From NCBI GenBank assembly GCA_017458025.1, contig JAFTGG010000241.1:1-19632 (forward strand): DNA of 19,632 nucleotides, read 5' to 3'. Each line of letters begins with the position of its first letter. Within the stretch, counting starts at the first letter, position 1. The position numbers and the translations under genes are program-made. Shown here one piece after another: positions 13,243 through 19,632 of the stretch. The notes below the pieces were generated by a model that was given only the letters and a program-made list of their open reading frames with translations, had not been told where the DNA came from and ran no database searches. Origin of the DNA: Oscillospiraceae bacterium. Lineage in GTDB: Bacteria; Bacillota; Clostridia; Oscillospirales; Oscillospiraceae.

Positions 13243-14331
13243 ATGGCACAGCTGAATATCCAGCATGTGGATAAGATCTACGACAACAACGTTCAGGCGG
13301 TCTTTGACTTCAATCTTGACGTCAAGGACGGCGAGCTGATCGTTCTCGTCGGCCCTTCCGGCTGCGGCAAGTCCACGACGCTGCGCATGATCGCGGGCCT
13401 TGAGGACATCTCCGCGGGCCACCTGCTGCTCGACGGCAAGGACATCACGCAGGCGCCGGCAAAGGACCGCGACATGGCGATGGTGTTCCAGAACTACGCG
13501 CTCTACGGCCACATGACCATTTACGAGAACATGGCGTTCTCGCTGACGCTGCGCAAGGAGAACCCGAACGTGATCCACAAGAAGGTCCTCGCCGCGGCGG
13601 AGATCCTGGGCCTGACGAGCCAGCTCAACAAGAAGCCGTCGCAGCTCTCCGGCGGACAGCGCCAGCGCGTGGCGATGGGCCGTTCCATCGTCCGCAACCC
13701 GAAGGTGTTCCTGTTCGACGAGCCGCTTAGCAACCTCGACGCGAAGCTCCGCGGCGCGACCCGCCGCGAGATCCTGCTTCTGCACAAGCGCCTGCAGGCG
13801 ACGATGCTCTACGTCACGCACGACCAGACCGAGGCGCTGACCTTGGCGGACCGCATCGTCTGTATGTCGATGGGCCACGTCCAGCAGGTCGGCACGCCGA
13901 TCGAGCTGTACGACGCGCCGGCGAACAAGTTCGTCGCGAGCTTCATCGGCCTGCCGCCGATGAACTTCTTCGACGTGACCGTGCGCGAAGGCATGCTCGA
14001 GGGCAAGGGCTTCACCGTGCCGCTGACCGAGGAGGAAAAGGGCGTCCTGCTCCCCTATGCCGGCCGTGAGATCGACCTCGGCGTCCGTCCGGAGGACGTG
14101 GCGGCCGACGGCGATATCGCGATGAGCGTGTTCTCCAACGAGAATCTGGGCATGAACACGCTGGTCCACGGCCACATCGGCCACAGCGGGGCCGCGAGCA
14201 ACAAGATCTCCGCGAAGCTCCGCGGCTGGTGCGACTACAAGGACGGCGACAGCGTCGGCGTTTCCTTCAGCCGCAAGCACTTTTTTGACAAAGAGAGCGG
14301 CAACGCGATCAGAAAGGGGGAGAAGGCATGA
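13243..14331 (+). CDS. ugpC: UgpC/MsmK-type sugar ABC transporter ATP-binding protein
   Basis: 362 residues. Motifs in order: Walker A GPSGCGKST (37-45), Q-loop Gln83 (VFQNYALYGHM), signature LSGGQRQR (135-142), Walker B FLFDEP (156-161, Asp159/Glu160) and switch His193 (YVTHDQTEA). A C-terminal TOBE-type regulatory region follows, including GVRPEDV. It hydrolyses ATP for the CUT1 permeases. LplBC systems in Bacillus lack a local ATPase gene and use a shared MsmX; here one is encoded inside the operon. AGGAGGGGAG precedes the ATG, and the stop overlaps the next start (ATGA). A 64-bp stretch over Walker A (13347-13410) differs by one base from a second ATPase gene at the window's end. Confidence 0.96.
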   Translation: MAQLNIQHVDKIYDNNVQAVFDFNLDVKDGELIVLVGPSGCGKSTTLRMIAGLEDISAGHLLLDGKDITQAPAKDRDMAMVFQNYALYGHMTIYENMAFSLTLRKENPNVIHKKVLAAAEILGLTSQLNKKPSQLSGGQRQRVAMGRSIVRNPKVFLFDEPLSNLDAKLRGATRREILLLHKRLQATMLYVTHDQTEALTLADRIVCMSMGHVQQVGTPIELYDAPANKFVASFIGLPPMNFFDVTVREGMLEGKGFTVPLTEEEKGVLLPYAGREIDLGVRPEDVAADGDIAMSVFSNENLGMNTLVHGHIGHSGAASNKISAKLRGWCDYKDGDSVGVSFSRKHFFDKESGNAIRKGEKA

Positions 14332-14903
14332 GCGCTCAGGATACGAAAAAGGCCGGCAGCCGCATGCCGGAATTTCTCCGCAAGCTGATCGTCGGGCTCA
14401 AGCGCCGCCCGTCGACGATCGCGCTGCTCGTGCTGGTGCTCGCGTTTCTTCAGTATTCGCTGAACCTGACGCACATCTCCGACACGACGGCGAAGATCCA
14501 GGGCTCCGGCATGGGCCTGTGCGGCTTCGCCACGATGCTGTTCTCCATGCTCTCGCTGGTCTGCTTCCTCAACGCGTTCCCGCGCCGCAAGAAGCCCGTT
14601 GTCCCGATGGTGGCGCTGATGTTCTGCATGTTCGCGGTCATCATCTTCTGCGACGTGCGCTATATGGGGCTCATCACCGCCGCGCTGACCCGCGCGGACA
14701 ACCCCATCGTGATCGACGCGCAGACGGTTTACATCGCCAAGGCGTACAACGTCCTGTATGACCACATCGCCATCGAGGCGGCCGGCATCGCGCTGATCCT
14801 ACTTCTGCCGGTGTACAGCAAGCTTCTGCGCAAGATCAACACCTCCGTCACCGTGGAGGATTACGGCAAGCTCGGAGAGATCGACATTTCCGGCGAAGAC
14901 TGA
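14328..14903 (+). CDS. Small four-helix membrane protein C of the transporter operon, function unknown
   Basis: 191 residues, with the start overlapping the ATPase stop (ATGA) and AAAGGGGGAG upstream. Predicted membrane segments are at about 29-46, 62-83, 91-109 and 147-165. The amino end is basic (RKLIVGLKRRP), and there is an inner basic loop PRRKKPVVP (85-93), an outer loop 110-146, and an acidic cytoplasmic tail (VEDYGKLGEIDISGED). The layout matches membrane proteins A and B in the same operon. Translational coupling to the ATPase is the strongest sign that it works with the transporter. No recognised domain; it could be a regulatory or assembly subunit. Confidence 0.75.
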   Translation: MSAQDTKKAGSRMPEFLRKLIVGLKRRPSTIALLVLVLAFLQYSLNLTHISDTTAKIQGSGMGLCGFATMLFSMLSLVCFLNAFPRRKKPVVPMVALMFCMFAVIIFCDVRYMGLITAALTRADNPIVIDAQTVYIAKAYNVLYDHIAIEAAGIALILLLPVYSKLLRKINTSVTVEDYGKLGEIDISGED

Positions 14904-14916
14904 GCTATCAACAAGC

Positions 14917-14947
14917 GGAGCGGGAGGCTCCGAAAGCCTCCCGCTCC
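14917..14947 (+). other. Intercistronic hairpin before membrane protein D
   Basis: GGAGCGGGAGGCT (14917-14929) pairs perfectly with AGCCTCCCGCTCC (14935-14947) around loop CCGAA. No T tract follows. It lies 16 bases before the next ATG, so it could limit ribosome entry or mark an mRNA processing or stability boundary inside the operon. Confidence 0.75.
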
Positions 14948-14963
14948 CCCGGACAAAACGCCT

Positions 14964-15611
14964 ATGGCTTCCAAAAAGAAGAAAACCGGCGCGGCCAGGG
15001 ACGAGTTCAAGGCCACGTCCGAGTATTACAAGCTGCATACCGACGCGGTCGACGATCTGGTGAACGCGGACGAGAGCAACTCGCCCGAGGTGCCGGAGTC
15101 GGAGCTGCGGCAATATATGTCCGGACCCAAGCTGCGCCTGACGGATTGGGCGAAGGCGATCCTCATCAAGATGTGGTTCGCCGGTTCGGTCTGCTTCTTT
15201 ATCTTCTGGGGGCTCAGCGCGCACATCAGCGCGCGGCTCGACCTGCTGCTGGTGTTCGCCGTCGCGCTGGGCGTCGTCACGGACGTTCTGACGAACAGTA
15301 TTCTGCGCTACTTCGCCAAGACGCCGTCCGCGAACGACCGCTGGATGATGTTCCCGCAGAAAAAGTATATCACGTTCTTTCTCAATATCGTCTACGCGAT
15401 GGTGCTGCTCGCCTGCGTGGACCTGTTCTATAACCTGCTGAATCTCGCGATCCTGGCCGTTGCCGGCGGCGGCGACGCCGTGCCGGTCGGCGTGGAGCCG
15501 ATCCTGTTCGGCGTCCTGTACACGGGCTTTGACCTGCTTTTTATCTCCATGAAGCGTCTTGCGCGGCAGATCGTCGCGGACGCGAAAAAAAGCGTTAAAG
15601 GAACTTCCTGA
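14964..15611 (+). CDS. Membrane protein D of the transporter operon, function unknown
   Basis: 215 residues. A polar, Lys-rich N-terminal region of about 60 residues (MASKKKKTGAARDEF...) includes an acidic stretch DAVDDLVNADESNSPEVPES. It is followed by about four membrane segments (66-87, 92-114, 136-165 with a break, 178-196) and a basic tail. The loop ILRYFAKTPSANDRWMMFPQ between segments two and three is Trp/Met-rich. It differs from the three smaller proteins by its long cytoplasmic head. The ATG at 14964 has no visible Shine-Dalgarno sequence; a hairpin ends 16 bases before it, so translation may depend on that structure. Two bases separate its stop from the GH28 start. Not recognised as a named family. 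Confidence 0.75.
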   Translation: MASKKKKTGAARDEFKATSEYYKLHTDAVDDLVNADESNSPEVPESELRQYMSGPKLRLTDWAKAILIKMWFAGSVCFFIFWGLSAHISARLDLLLVFAVALGVVTDVLTNSILRYFAKTPSANDRWMMFPQKKYITFFLNIVYAMVLLACVDLFYNLLNLAILAVAGGGDAVPVGVEPILFGVLYTGFDLLFISMKRLARQIVADAKKSVKGTS

Positions 15612-15613
15612 TT

Positions 15614-17176
15614 ATGCTGAAACTTCTCTTTTCCGGCGCGACCTCCGCGTGTTTTGAGCTCAAAAACGACGCGCCGTACTACGCGCCGGAGAAATTTACC
15701 ATATATCTGAACGCGGCGCCGGTCCGCGCGTGCGAGACCAACGTGTTTTCGCTGTTCGGCCTGACGCCGGATACGGAGTACGCGCTCCGCATCGCGGGCG
15801 AAACGCTGGACGAGTCGCTGTACTTCCGCACGAAGTCCGAGATCTGCGTCGTCGACGTCAAGGCGTTCGGCGCCGCGGGCGACGGAGCGCGCGACGATAC
15901 GGCGGCGATCCAGGCCGCGATCGGCTGCCTGCCCGCGGGCGGACGGCTGTACTTTCCGGCGGGACGCTACCTGTCGCTGCCGCTGACGCTCAAGAGCCAT
16001 ATCACGCTGGAGTTCGCCGAGGGCGCGACGCTCCTCGGCTCGACCGAGCGGGAGCGCTATCCCGTGATCCCGGGCTCGATTTCCGCGCCCGGCGGCAAGG
16101 AGACTTATTTCGGCGGCTTCGAGGGCGACGCCAGGCCGATGTACCTCTCGCTGCTCACGGCGGAATACGCCGAGGACATCGCCATCGTCGGCCCCGGCAC
16201 GGTGGACGGCAACGCCCAAAACGGCGATTGGTGGACGGACTACGCGTCGTTTCCCGCCGCGCGTCCGCGCCTCATGTTCTTTAACCGCTGCAAAGACGTC
16301 GCGCTGCACGGCGTGCACGCCTGCAACTCGCCGTCCTGGCAACTGCACCCGTATTATTCCGAGCAGGTCGGCATCTACGACGTGACGGTCTCCGCGCCGA
16401 AGGTCAGCCCGAATACCGACGCCTGCGACCCCGAGTCCTGCGACGGCGTGGAGATCATCGGCTGCCGGTTCACCGTCGGCGACGACTGCATCGCCGTCAA
16501 GTCCGGCAAGATCGAGCTGGGCACAAAGCTCAACAAGCCCGCCGACCACCACACCATTCGCAACTGCCTGATGGAGCACGGCCACGGCGCGGTAACGCTC
16601 GGCAGCGAGATCGGCGCGGGCGTGCGCAACCTGAGCGTGTCGAAGTGCGTGTTTGTCGGCACGGACCGCGGGCTCCGCATCAAATCCCGCCGCGGGCGCG
16701 GCAAGAACTGCTTTATCAACAACGTCACGTTTGAGAATATCCGCATGGACGGCGTGCTGACGCCGATCGCCATCAACCTGTGGTACAACTGCTGCGACCC
16801 CGACCGCGAGAGCGAGTACGTCTGGTCGCGCGAGAAGCTGCCGGTGGACGATCGGACGCCGCGCATGGGGCGCTTCCGCTTCCGCAACATCGCCTGCACC
16901 AACGCGGAGGTCGCCGCCTGCTACATTGACAGGCTGCCCGAAGCGCCCATCGACGAGGTGGCGCTGGAGAACGTCAGCGTCAGCTTTTCGCCGGACGCGA
17001 AGCCCAATTTCCCCATCATGGAGAATTTCGCCAAGGAGCGCTGCCGCCTGGGCCTGTACCTCGACAACGTGCGGCGTATCCGCGTCCGCGGCGTCCGGCT
17101 CGAAGGCGTGGAGGGCGACAAGCTCATCGCGGCGCATTACGAGGAGATCAGCAAAGACGGATTTGAGGTGAATTGA
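15614..17176 (+). CDS. Glycoside hydrolase family 28 (polygalacturonase/rhamnogalacturonase), no signal peptide
   Basis: 520 residues. Residues 1-75 look like a small Fn3-like beta domain. From about residue 80 (DVKAFGAAGDGARDDTAAIQ) the pectate-lyase-3/GH28 beta-helix begins. The GH28 signatures are all present: NTD at 267-269, the Asp pair 290-291 (in VGDDCIAVKSG), GHG around His324 and RIK at 355-357. The enzyme hydrolyses alpha-1,4 bonds of galacturonan or rhamnogalacturonan by inversion. The start MLKLLFSGATSACFELKNDA is not a secretion signal, so cytoplasmic exo-type cleavage of imported oligomers is likely (inference). AAAGGA precedes the ATG; only two bases separate it from the previous gene and from the following one. 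Confidence 0.95.
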   Translation: MLKLLFSGATSACFELKNDAPYYAPEKFTIYLNAAPVRACETNVFSLFGLTPDTEYALRIAGETLDESLYFRTKSEICVVDVKAFGAAGDGARDDTAAIQAAIGCLPAGGRLYFPAGRYLSLPLTLKSHITLEFAEGATLLGSTERERYPVIPGSISAPGGKETYFGGFEGDARPMYLSLLTAEYAEDIAIVGPGTVDGNAQNGDWWTDYASFPAARPRLMFFNRCKDVALHGVHACNSPSWQLHPYYSEQVGIYDVTVSAPKVSPNTDACDPESCDGVEIIGCRFTVGDDCIAVKSGKIELGTKLNKPADHHTIRNCLMEHGHGAVTLGSEIGAGVRNLSVSKCVFVGTDRGLRIKSRRGRGKNCFINNVTFENIRMDGVLTPIAINLWYNCCDPDRESEYVWSREKLPVDDRTPRMGRFRFRNIACTNAEVAACYIDRLPEAPIDEVALENVSVSFSPDAKPNFPIMENFAKERCRLGLYLDNVRRIRVRGVRLEGVEGDKLIAAHYEEISKDGFEVN

Positions 17177-17178
17177 CC

Positions 17179-18303
17179 ATGTACGAACAGATCGACGCCT
17201 ACGTCCTGCGGCTCATTCAGGAATCGACGCCGGAGCGCACCGTCTGGAACGTGGAAAAGCTGCGTCAGGGCAAACCGGCGGACTGGAACTACATCGACGG
17301 CTGCATGATCACGGCGCTGCTGTCCATCGCCGAGATCACGGGCGACCGGCGGTACTTCGACTTTGCCGAGGGCTTCATCGACAGCTTCATCGCGGACGAC
17401 GGTACGATTCGCACCTACGACGAGAGCAAGTACAACCTCGACGACGTCAACGAGGGCCGCGTGCTGTTCGCGCTGTACGGCGAGACCCATAAGGAGAAAT
17501 ACAAAAAAGCCGCCGCCGTGCTGCGCGGGCAGTTGGAACGCCAGCCGCGCACGCCGGAGGGCAACTTCTGGCACAAGGCGATCTATCCCAATCAGGTATG
17601 GCTGGACGGGCTCTATATGGCGCAGCCGTTCTACGCGCTGTATGAAAAGCACTTCGGCACGGGCGACTTTTCAGATACGCTTCGTCAAATCGACACCGTG
17701 CGCGAAAAAATGTTCGACGAGCGGAAGAAGCTCTACTACCACGGCTACGACGCCAGCCGCAAAGCATTCTGGGCCGACCCGGAGACGGGCCGCTCGCAGA
17801 ACTTCTGGCTGCGCAGCGTCGGCTGGTTCGCCGTCGCGCTTGCCGATCTCCTTGAGATCGTGCCCGCGGGCGCGGCGAACGACCGCCTCCGCGCGATCTT
17901 CGCGGAGCTGATGACGGGCGTCGCGCAGTATGCCGACGGCGAAACCGGCATGTATTGGCAGGTCGTTGATCAGGGCGGCCGCGAGGGGAACTACCTCGAA
18001 ACCAGCGGCAGCTGCATGCTCGCCTACGCGATGCTCAAGGGCGCGCGGCTGGGCGCGCTGGGCAAGGAATATGCCGCGCAAGGCGAGAAGACCTTCCGCG
18101 GCATCGTGGAGAAATACTTATCGTTTACGAACGGCGGCCTGAACCTCGGCGGCATTTGCCTCGTCGCGGGCCTCGGTCCGGAGGACAACCGCCGCCGCGA
18201 CGGCTCGTACGAATACTACATCTCCGAGCCGGTCGTGGAGAACGACGCCAAGGGCGTCGCGCCGTTTATCCTCTGCTATACCGAGATCAAGCGCCTCGCG
18301 TAG
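17179..18303 (+). CDS. yteR: GH105 unsaturated rhamnogalacturonyl hydrolase (YteR/YesR-like)
   Basis: 374 residues, the family's usual length. The (alpha/alpha)6 barrel is indicated by repeated helices and by motifs WNYIDGCMITALLSIAE, WLDGLYMAQPFYA (Asp143, equal in number to the catalytic Asp of B. subtilis YteR), YYHGYDASRKAFWAD (His188), FWLRSVGWFAVALADLLEIV, SGSCMLAYAMLKGARLG and the ending YEYYISEPVVENDAKGVAPF. It releases the unsaturated galacturonate left at the non-reducing end of rhamnogalacturonan or pectin oligomers by lyases. No signal peptide. I chose ATG 17179 over TTG 17173 because GAGGTG (17165-17170) is 8 bases from the ATG but only 2 from the TTG. Its stop lies 4 bp from the stop of the convergent AraC gene. 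Confidence 0.95.
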   Translation: MYEQIDAYVLRLIQESTPERTVWNVEKLRQGKPADWNYIDGCMITALLSIAEITGDRRYFDFAEGFIDSFIADDGTIRTYDESKYNLDDVNEGRVLFALYGETHKEKYKKAAAVLRGQLERQPRTPEGNFWHKAIYPNQVWLDGLYMAQPFYALYEKHFGTGDFSDTLRQIDTVREKMFDERKKLYYHGYDASRKAFWADPETGRSQNFWLRSVGWFAVALADLLEIVPAGAANDRLRAIFAELMTGVAQYADGETGMYWQVVDQGGREGNYLETSGSCMLAYAMLKGARLGALGKEYAAQGEKTFRGIVEKYLSFTNGGLNLGGICLVAGLGPEDNRRRDGSYEYYISEPVVENDAKGVAPFILCYTEIKRLA

Positions 18304-18307
18304 CGCG

Positions 18308-19096
18308 CTAGGGCAGCAGTATCTTCATGCTGCTGCCGTCGGCGGGTTTTGCCGCGCCGGAGCGGTCGCGCTGATAGACGCTGGGCGATACGCCGTACTT
18401 GTTTTTGAAGATGCGGGAGAAGTACAGCGGCTCGCGGAAGCCGCACATGCGCGCGACCTCGGAGATGCTGCCCGCGTCGGCATAGTCGGAGCCGAGCGAC
18501 TCCGCCGCCGCCTGCAGGCGCATATCCGTCAGGAAGCGGTGCGGCGTGACGCCGATCTCTTTCTTAAACAGCTTGCGCAGGTAGTCATAGCTGAACGGAA
18601 ACGAGCGCAGGTAGACGTCCAGCTCATAGTTGCAGTCGGGGTAGTTGTTGATGATGCTGCTCCGGATCTCTCTGGTGACGGCGCTGAGCTTTGGCTCCGA
18701 ATCGTGCGCCGAGAGGTGGCAGGCGATCAGGTTCCCGTAAGCGGCGAGCAGAGGCGTTTGCTGCCCGGGGGCGCTGCTGTACTGATAGAACGCGCCGCTG
18801 AAGGCGTTGAAGATGAAGCGGTTGCTGTCGTCGCGAATGATGAGCGGCGATTTGAAGAACAGCGTCGGGTCCGCCATGTTGATATGAATGTTGGTGAAAC
18901 CGTCCGAGCTCTGGTTCGAGTGCGGGACATACGGCGGGATCAGCGCGATATCGCCCTCCCGATAGGGCAAAGTGAAGTCGTCGAAGACCAAGGCGCCTTC
19001 GCCGCCGGTGCAGTAGATGAACTCCCAATTGGAATGCGCATGGCGCGTCACAGAGAAGGTCAGCAGATGCTTTCCGACATAGATGATTTGATTCAC
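18308..19096 (-). CDS. AraC-family transcriptional regulator of the pectin locus
   Basis: 262 residues with a GTG start at 19096, preceded by AAAGGAG at 9 bases. The N-terminal cupin is recognisable in VTRHAHSNWEFIYCTGGEGA, then DFTLPYREGDIALIPPYVPH. The C-terminal double helix-turn-helix domain has LDVYLRSFPFSYDYLRKLFK and GVTPHRFLTDMRLQAAAE, then ISEVARMCGFREPLYFSRIF and the ending NKYGVSPSVYQRD. It is convergent with the GH105 gene and divergent from the GH4 remnant and second ATPase, so it sits at the border of two transcription units and is the most likely local activator. Compared with the AraC gene at 3445 the two share only family-level similarity. Ligand unknown; a pectin-derived sugar is inferred from position. 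Confidence 0.93.
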   Translation of the reverse strand: MNQIIYVGKHLLTFSVTRHAHSNWEFIYCTGGEGALVFDDFTLPYREGDIALIPPYVPHSNQSSDGFTNIHINMADPTLFFKSPLIIRDDSNRFIFNAFSGAFYQYSSAPGQQTPLLAAYGNLIACHLSAHDSEPKLSAVTREIRSSIINNYPDCNYELDVYLRSFPFSYDYLRKLFKKEIGVTPHRFLTDMRLQAAAESLGSDYADAGSISEVARMCGFREPLYFSRIFKNKYGVSPSVYQRDRSGAAKPADGSSMKILLP

Positions 19097-19113
19097 CGCG
19101 GCTCACTCCTTTG

Positions 19114-19131
19114 GATTCATATAACTGAATC
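19114..19131. promoter_or_regulatory. Inverted repeat at the AraC gene promoter
   Basis: GATTCATATAACTGAATC: GATTCA and TGAATC around TATAAC, a perfect 6-bp dyad. It overlaps the -10 element of the minus-strand promoter, so a bound protein would block or modulate the regulator gene. Confidence 0.5.
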
Positions 19132-19157
19132 ATATCTAAAAATATCCGTTTTGTCCA
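19129..19157 (-). promoter_or_regulatory. Promoter of the pectin-locus AraC gene
   Basis: On the minus strand TGGACA (19157-19152), a 17-base spacer and TATGAT (19134-19129) match sigma-A well. The start would fall roughly 25 bp before the GTG. Confidence 0.65.
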
Positions 19158-19162
19158 TGCCG

Positions 19163-19182
19163 ATTCGTATACAAATGCGAAT
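19163..19182. promoter_or_regulatory. Second inverted repeat in the divergent region
   Basis: ATTCG (19163-19167) and CGAAT (19178-19182) are separated by 10 bases. Half-sites resemble those of the first dyad (ATTCA/TGAAT), and the dyad lies on the side of the plus-strand genes. It could be a regulator site for the GH4-remnant/ATPase unit. Confidence 0.4.
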
Positions 19183-19218
19183 TTTCGACGTTTTGTCTCA
19201 GTAGAGGAGACGGTTTTT

Positions 19219-19377
19219 GTGAAGAATATCAAACTCGTGTATATCGGCGGCGGCTCTAAGGCGTGGGCGCGGGCGTTTATGAACGACCCCGCGCTGACCG
19301 CGGAGCCGGGCGGCGAGCCGGCGCGCGGCGCCGCAGACTACTTGAAACCGTGGTATGACCTCACCGCATTATCATAA
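19219..19377 (+). pseudogene. lplD: Remnant of a GH4 (LplD-like alpha-galacturonidase) gene
   Basis: A 52-codon frame starting at GTG 19219 after GAGGAGA encodes VKNIKLVYIGGGSKAWARAF followed by MNDPALTAEPGGEPARG. This is the characteristic NAD-binding start of GH4 enzymes (xIxYIGGGSxxWxRxFMxDLAL), normally about 430-480 residues long. The frame then passes into AADYLKPWYDLTALS and stops. Almost the whole enzyme is missing without a frameshift at the front, so a large in-frame internal deletion is the simplest reading. Whether the last 14 residues derive from the original C-terminus is uncertain. Pro replaces the usual Leu in NDLAL. Such enzymes remove terminal galacturonate in pectin pathways (LplD in Bacillus), which fits the locus. 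An assembly deletion is the main alternative. Confidence 0.7.
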
Positions 19378-19420
19378 ACAGGAAAATCCAAATCGATCAA
19401 CGATCAAGGGGGATAACAGT

Positions 19421-19632
19421 ATGGCTTATTTAACGCTCAAGGACATCAACAAGATCTACCCGAACGGCTTCCACGCCGTCCACAACTTCAATCTTGAGAT
19501 GGAAAAGGGAGAGTTCATCGTCTTCGTCGGCCCGTCCGGCTGCGGCAAGTCCACGACGCTGCGCATGATCGCGGGCCTTGAGGACATCAGCAACGGTGAA
19601 TTTCTCATCGACGGCAAGCGCGCCAACGAGCA
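19421..19632 (+). CDS. ugpC: Second UgpC/MsmK-type ABC ATP-binding protein, N-terminal part (runs off the window)
   Basis: The first 70 codons: MAYLTLKDINKIYPNGFHAV, the A-loop aromatic and then Walker A GPSGCGKSTTLRMIAGLEDI. It aligns without gaps to the ATPase at 13243, and bases 19525-19588 differ from 13347-13410 at one position only. AAGGGGGATAACAGT precedes the ATG, 43 bp after the GH4 remnant stop. The closeness of the DNA over the nucleotide-binding site, but divergence around it, suggests either strong constraint plus shared codon bias or gene conversion between the two copies. Domains after Walker A are beyond the window. Confidence 0.93.
   Translation, partial: MAYLTLKDINKIYPNGFHAVHNFNLEMEKGEFIVFVGPSGCGKSTTLRMIAGLEDISNGEFLIDGKRANE

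Noticed and set aside
13168..14280. 370-codon minus-strand frame opposite the ATPase gene
   Set aside because: Antisense of a textbook ABC ATPase; composition biased, no motif.
15428..17137. 569-codon minus-strand frame opposite the GH28 gene
   Set aside because: Arg/Ala/Val/Asp/His-rich shadow of a gene that has all GH28 catalytic motifs; no ribosome site.
18312..18337. GGCAGCAG/CTGCTGCC inverted repeat near the GH105-AraC junction as a terminator
   Set aside because: It lies within the AraC coding region and has no T tract in either direction; could contribute to termination but cannot be claimed.

Overview
The window looks like a chromosomal segment from a high-GC member of the Clostridia, of the gut or rumen Oscillospiraceae type. 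This rests on AGGAGG-type ribosome binding sites, a Gram-positive lipoprotein solute-binding protein, LplB/LplC-type permeases, a BlaI/BlaR1 pair, and an SRP RNA immediately upstream of dnaX. The taxonomic placement is inference.

Left part, minus strand (1-3100): an SRP RNA gene (ffs, recognised from its domain IV sequence and long closing helix) leads into dnaX and ybaB, which end at an intrinsic terminator. The next transcription unit is blaI followed by a truncated blaR1. Its promoter carries three BlaI-type dyads. From 3149 to 3432 (plus strand) there is a tRNA promoter, a broken copy of the 5' part of a tRNA, a 90-bp spacer containing hairpins, an intact tRNA-Ala(CGC) and a strong hairpin terminator.

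Middle (3445-7091): an AraC-type regulator and an AEC-family permease (minus) are divergent from a sugar isomerase/epimerase-like TIM-barrel protein (plus). That gene converges on, and overlaps by 16 bp, a pectin methylesterase gene (minus) that has no signal peptide.

Right part (7295-18303, plus): a long, tightly packed set of eleven genes. It encodes an ECF-S-like membrane protein, an LplB-type permease, an LplC-type permease, an unusually large solute-binding lipoprotein, two small four-helix membrane proteins, a UgpC/MsmK-type ATPase, two more small membrane proteins, a GH28 polygalacturonase and a GH105 unsaturated rhamnogalacturonyl hydrolase. An AraC regulator converges on its end. Divergent from that regulator are a 52-codon remnant of a GH4 (LplD-like) gene and the start of a second, closely related ATPase gene.

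Working model: pectin or rhamnogalacturonan oligomers are captured by the lipoprotein and imported by a complete ABC transporter with its own ATPase. They are then demethylated and cleaved in the cytoplasm by the pectinesterase, GH28 and GH105 enzymes, none of which shows a secretion signal. The part I cannot explain from known families is the set of four small multi-spanning membrane proteins placed around the ATPase gene, plus the ECF-S-like protein at the operon head. These are the best candidates for an undescribed accessory module of this transporter.
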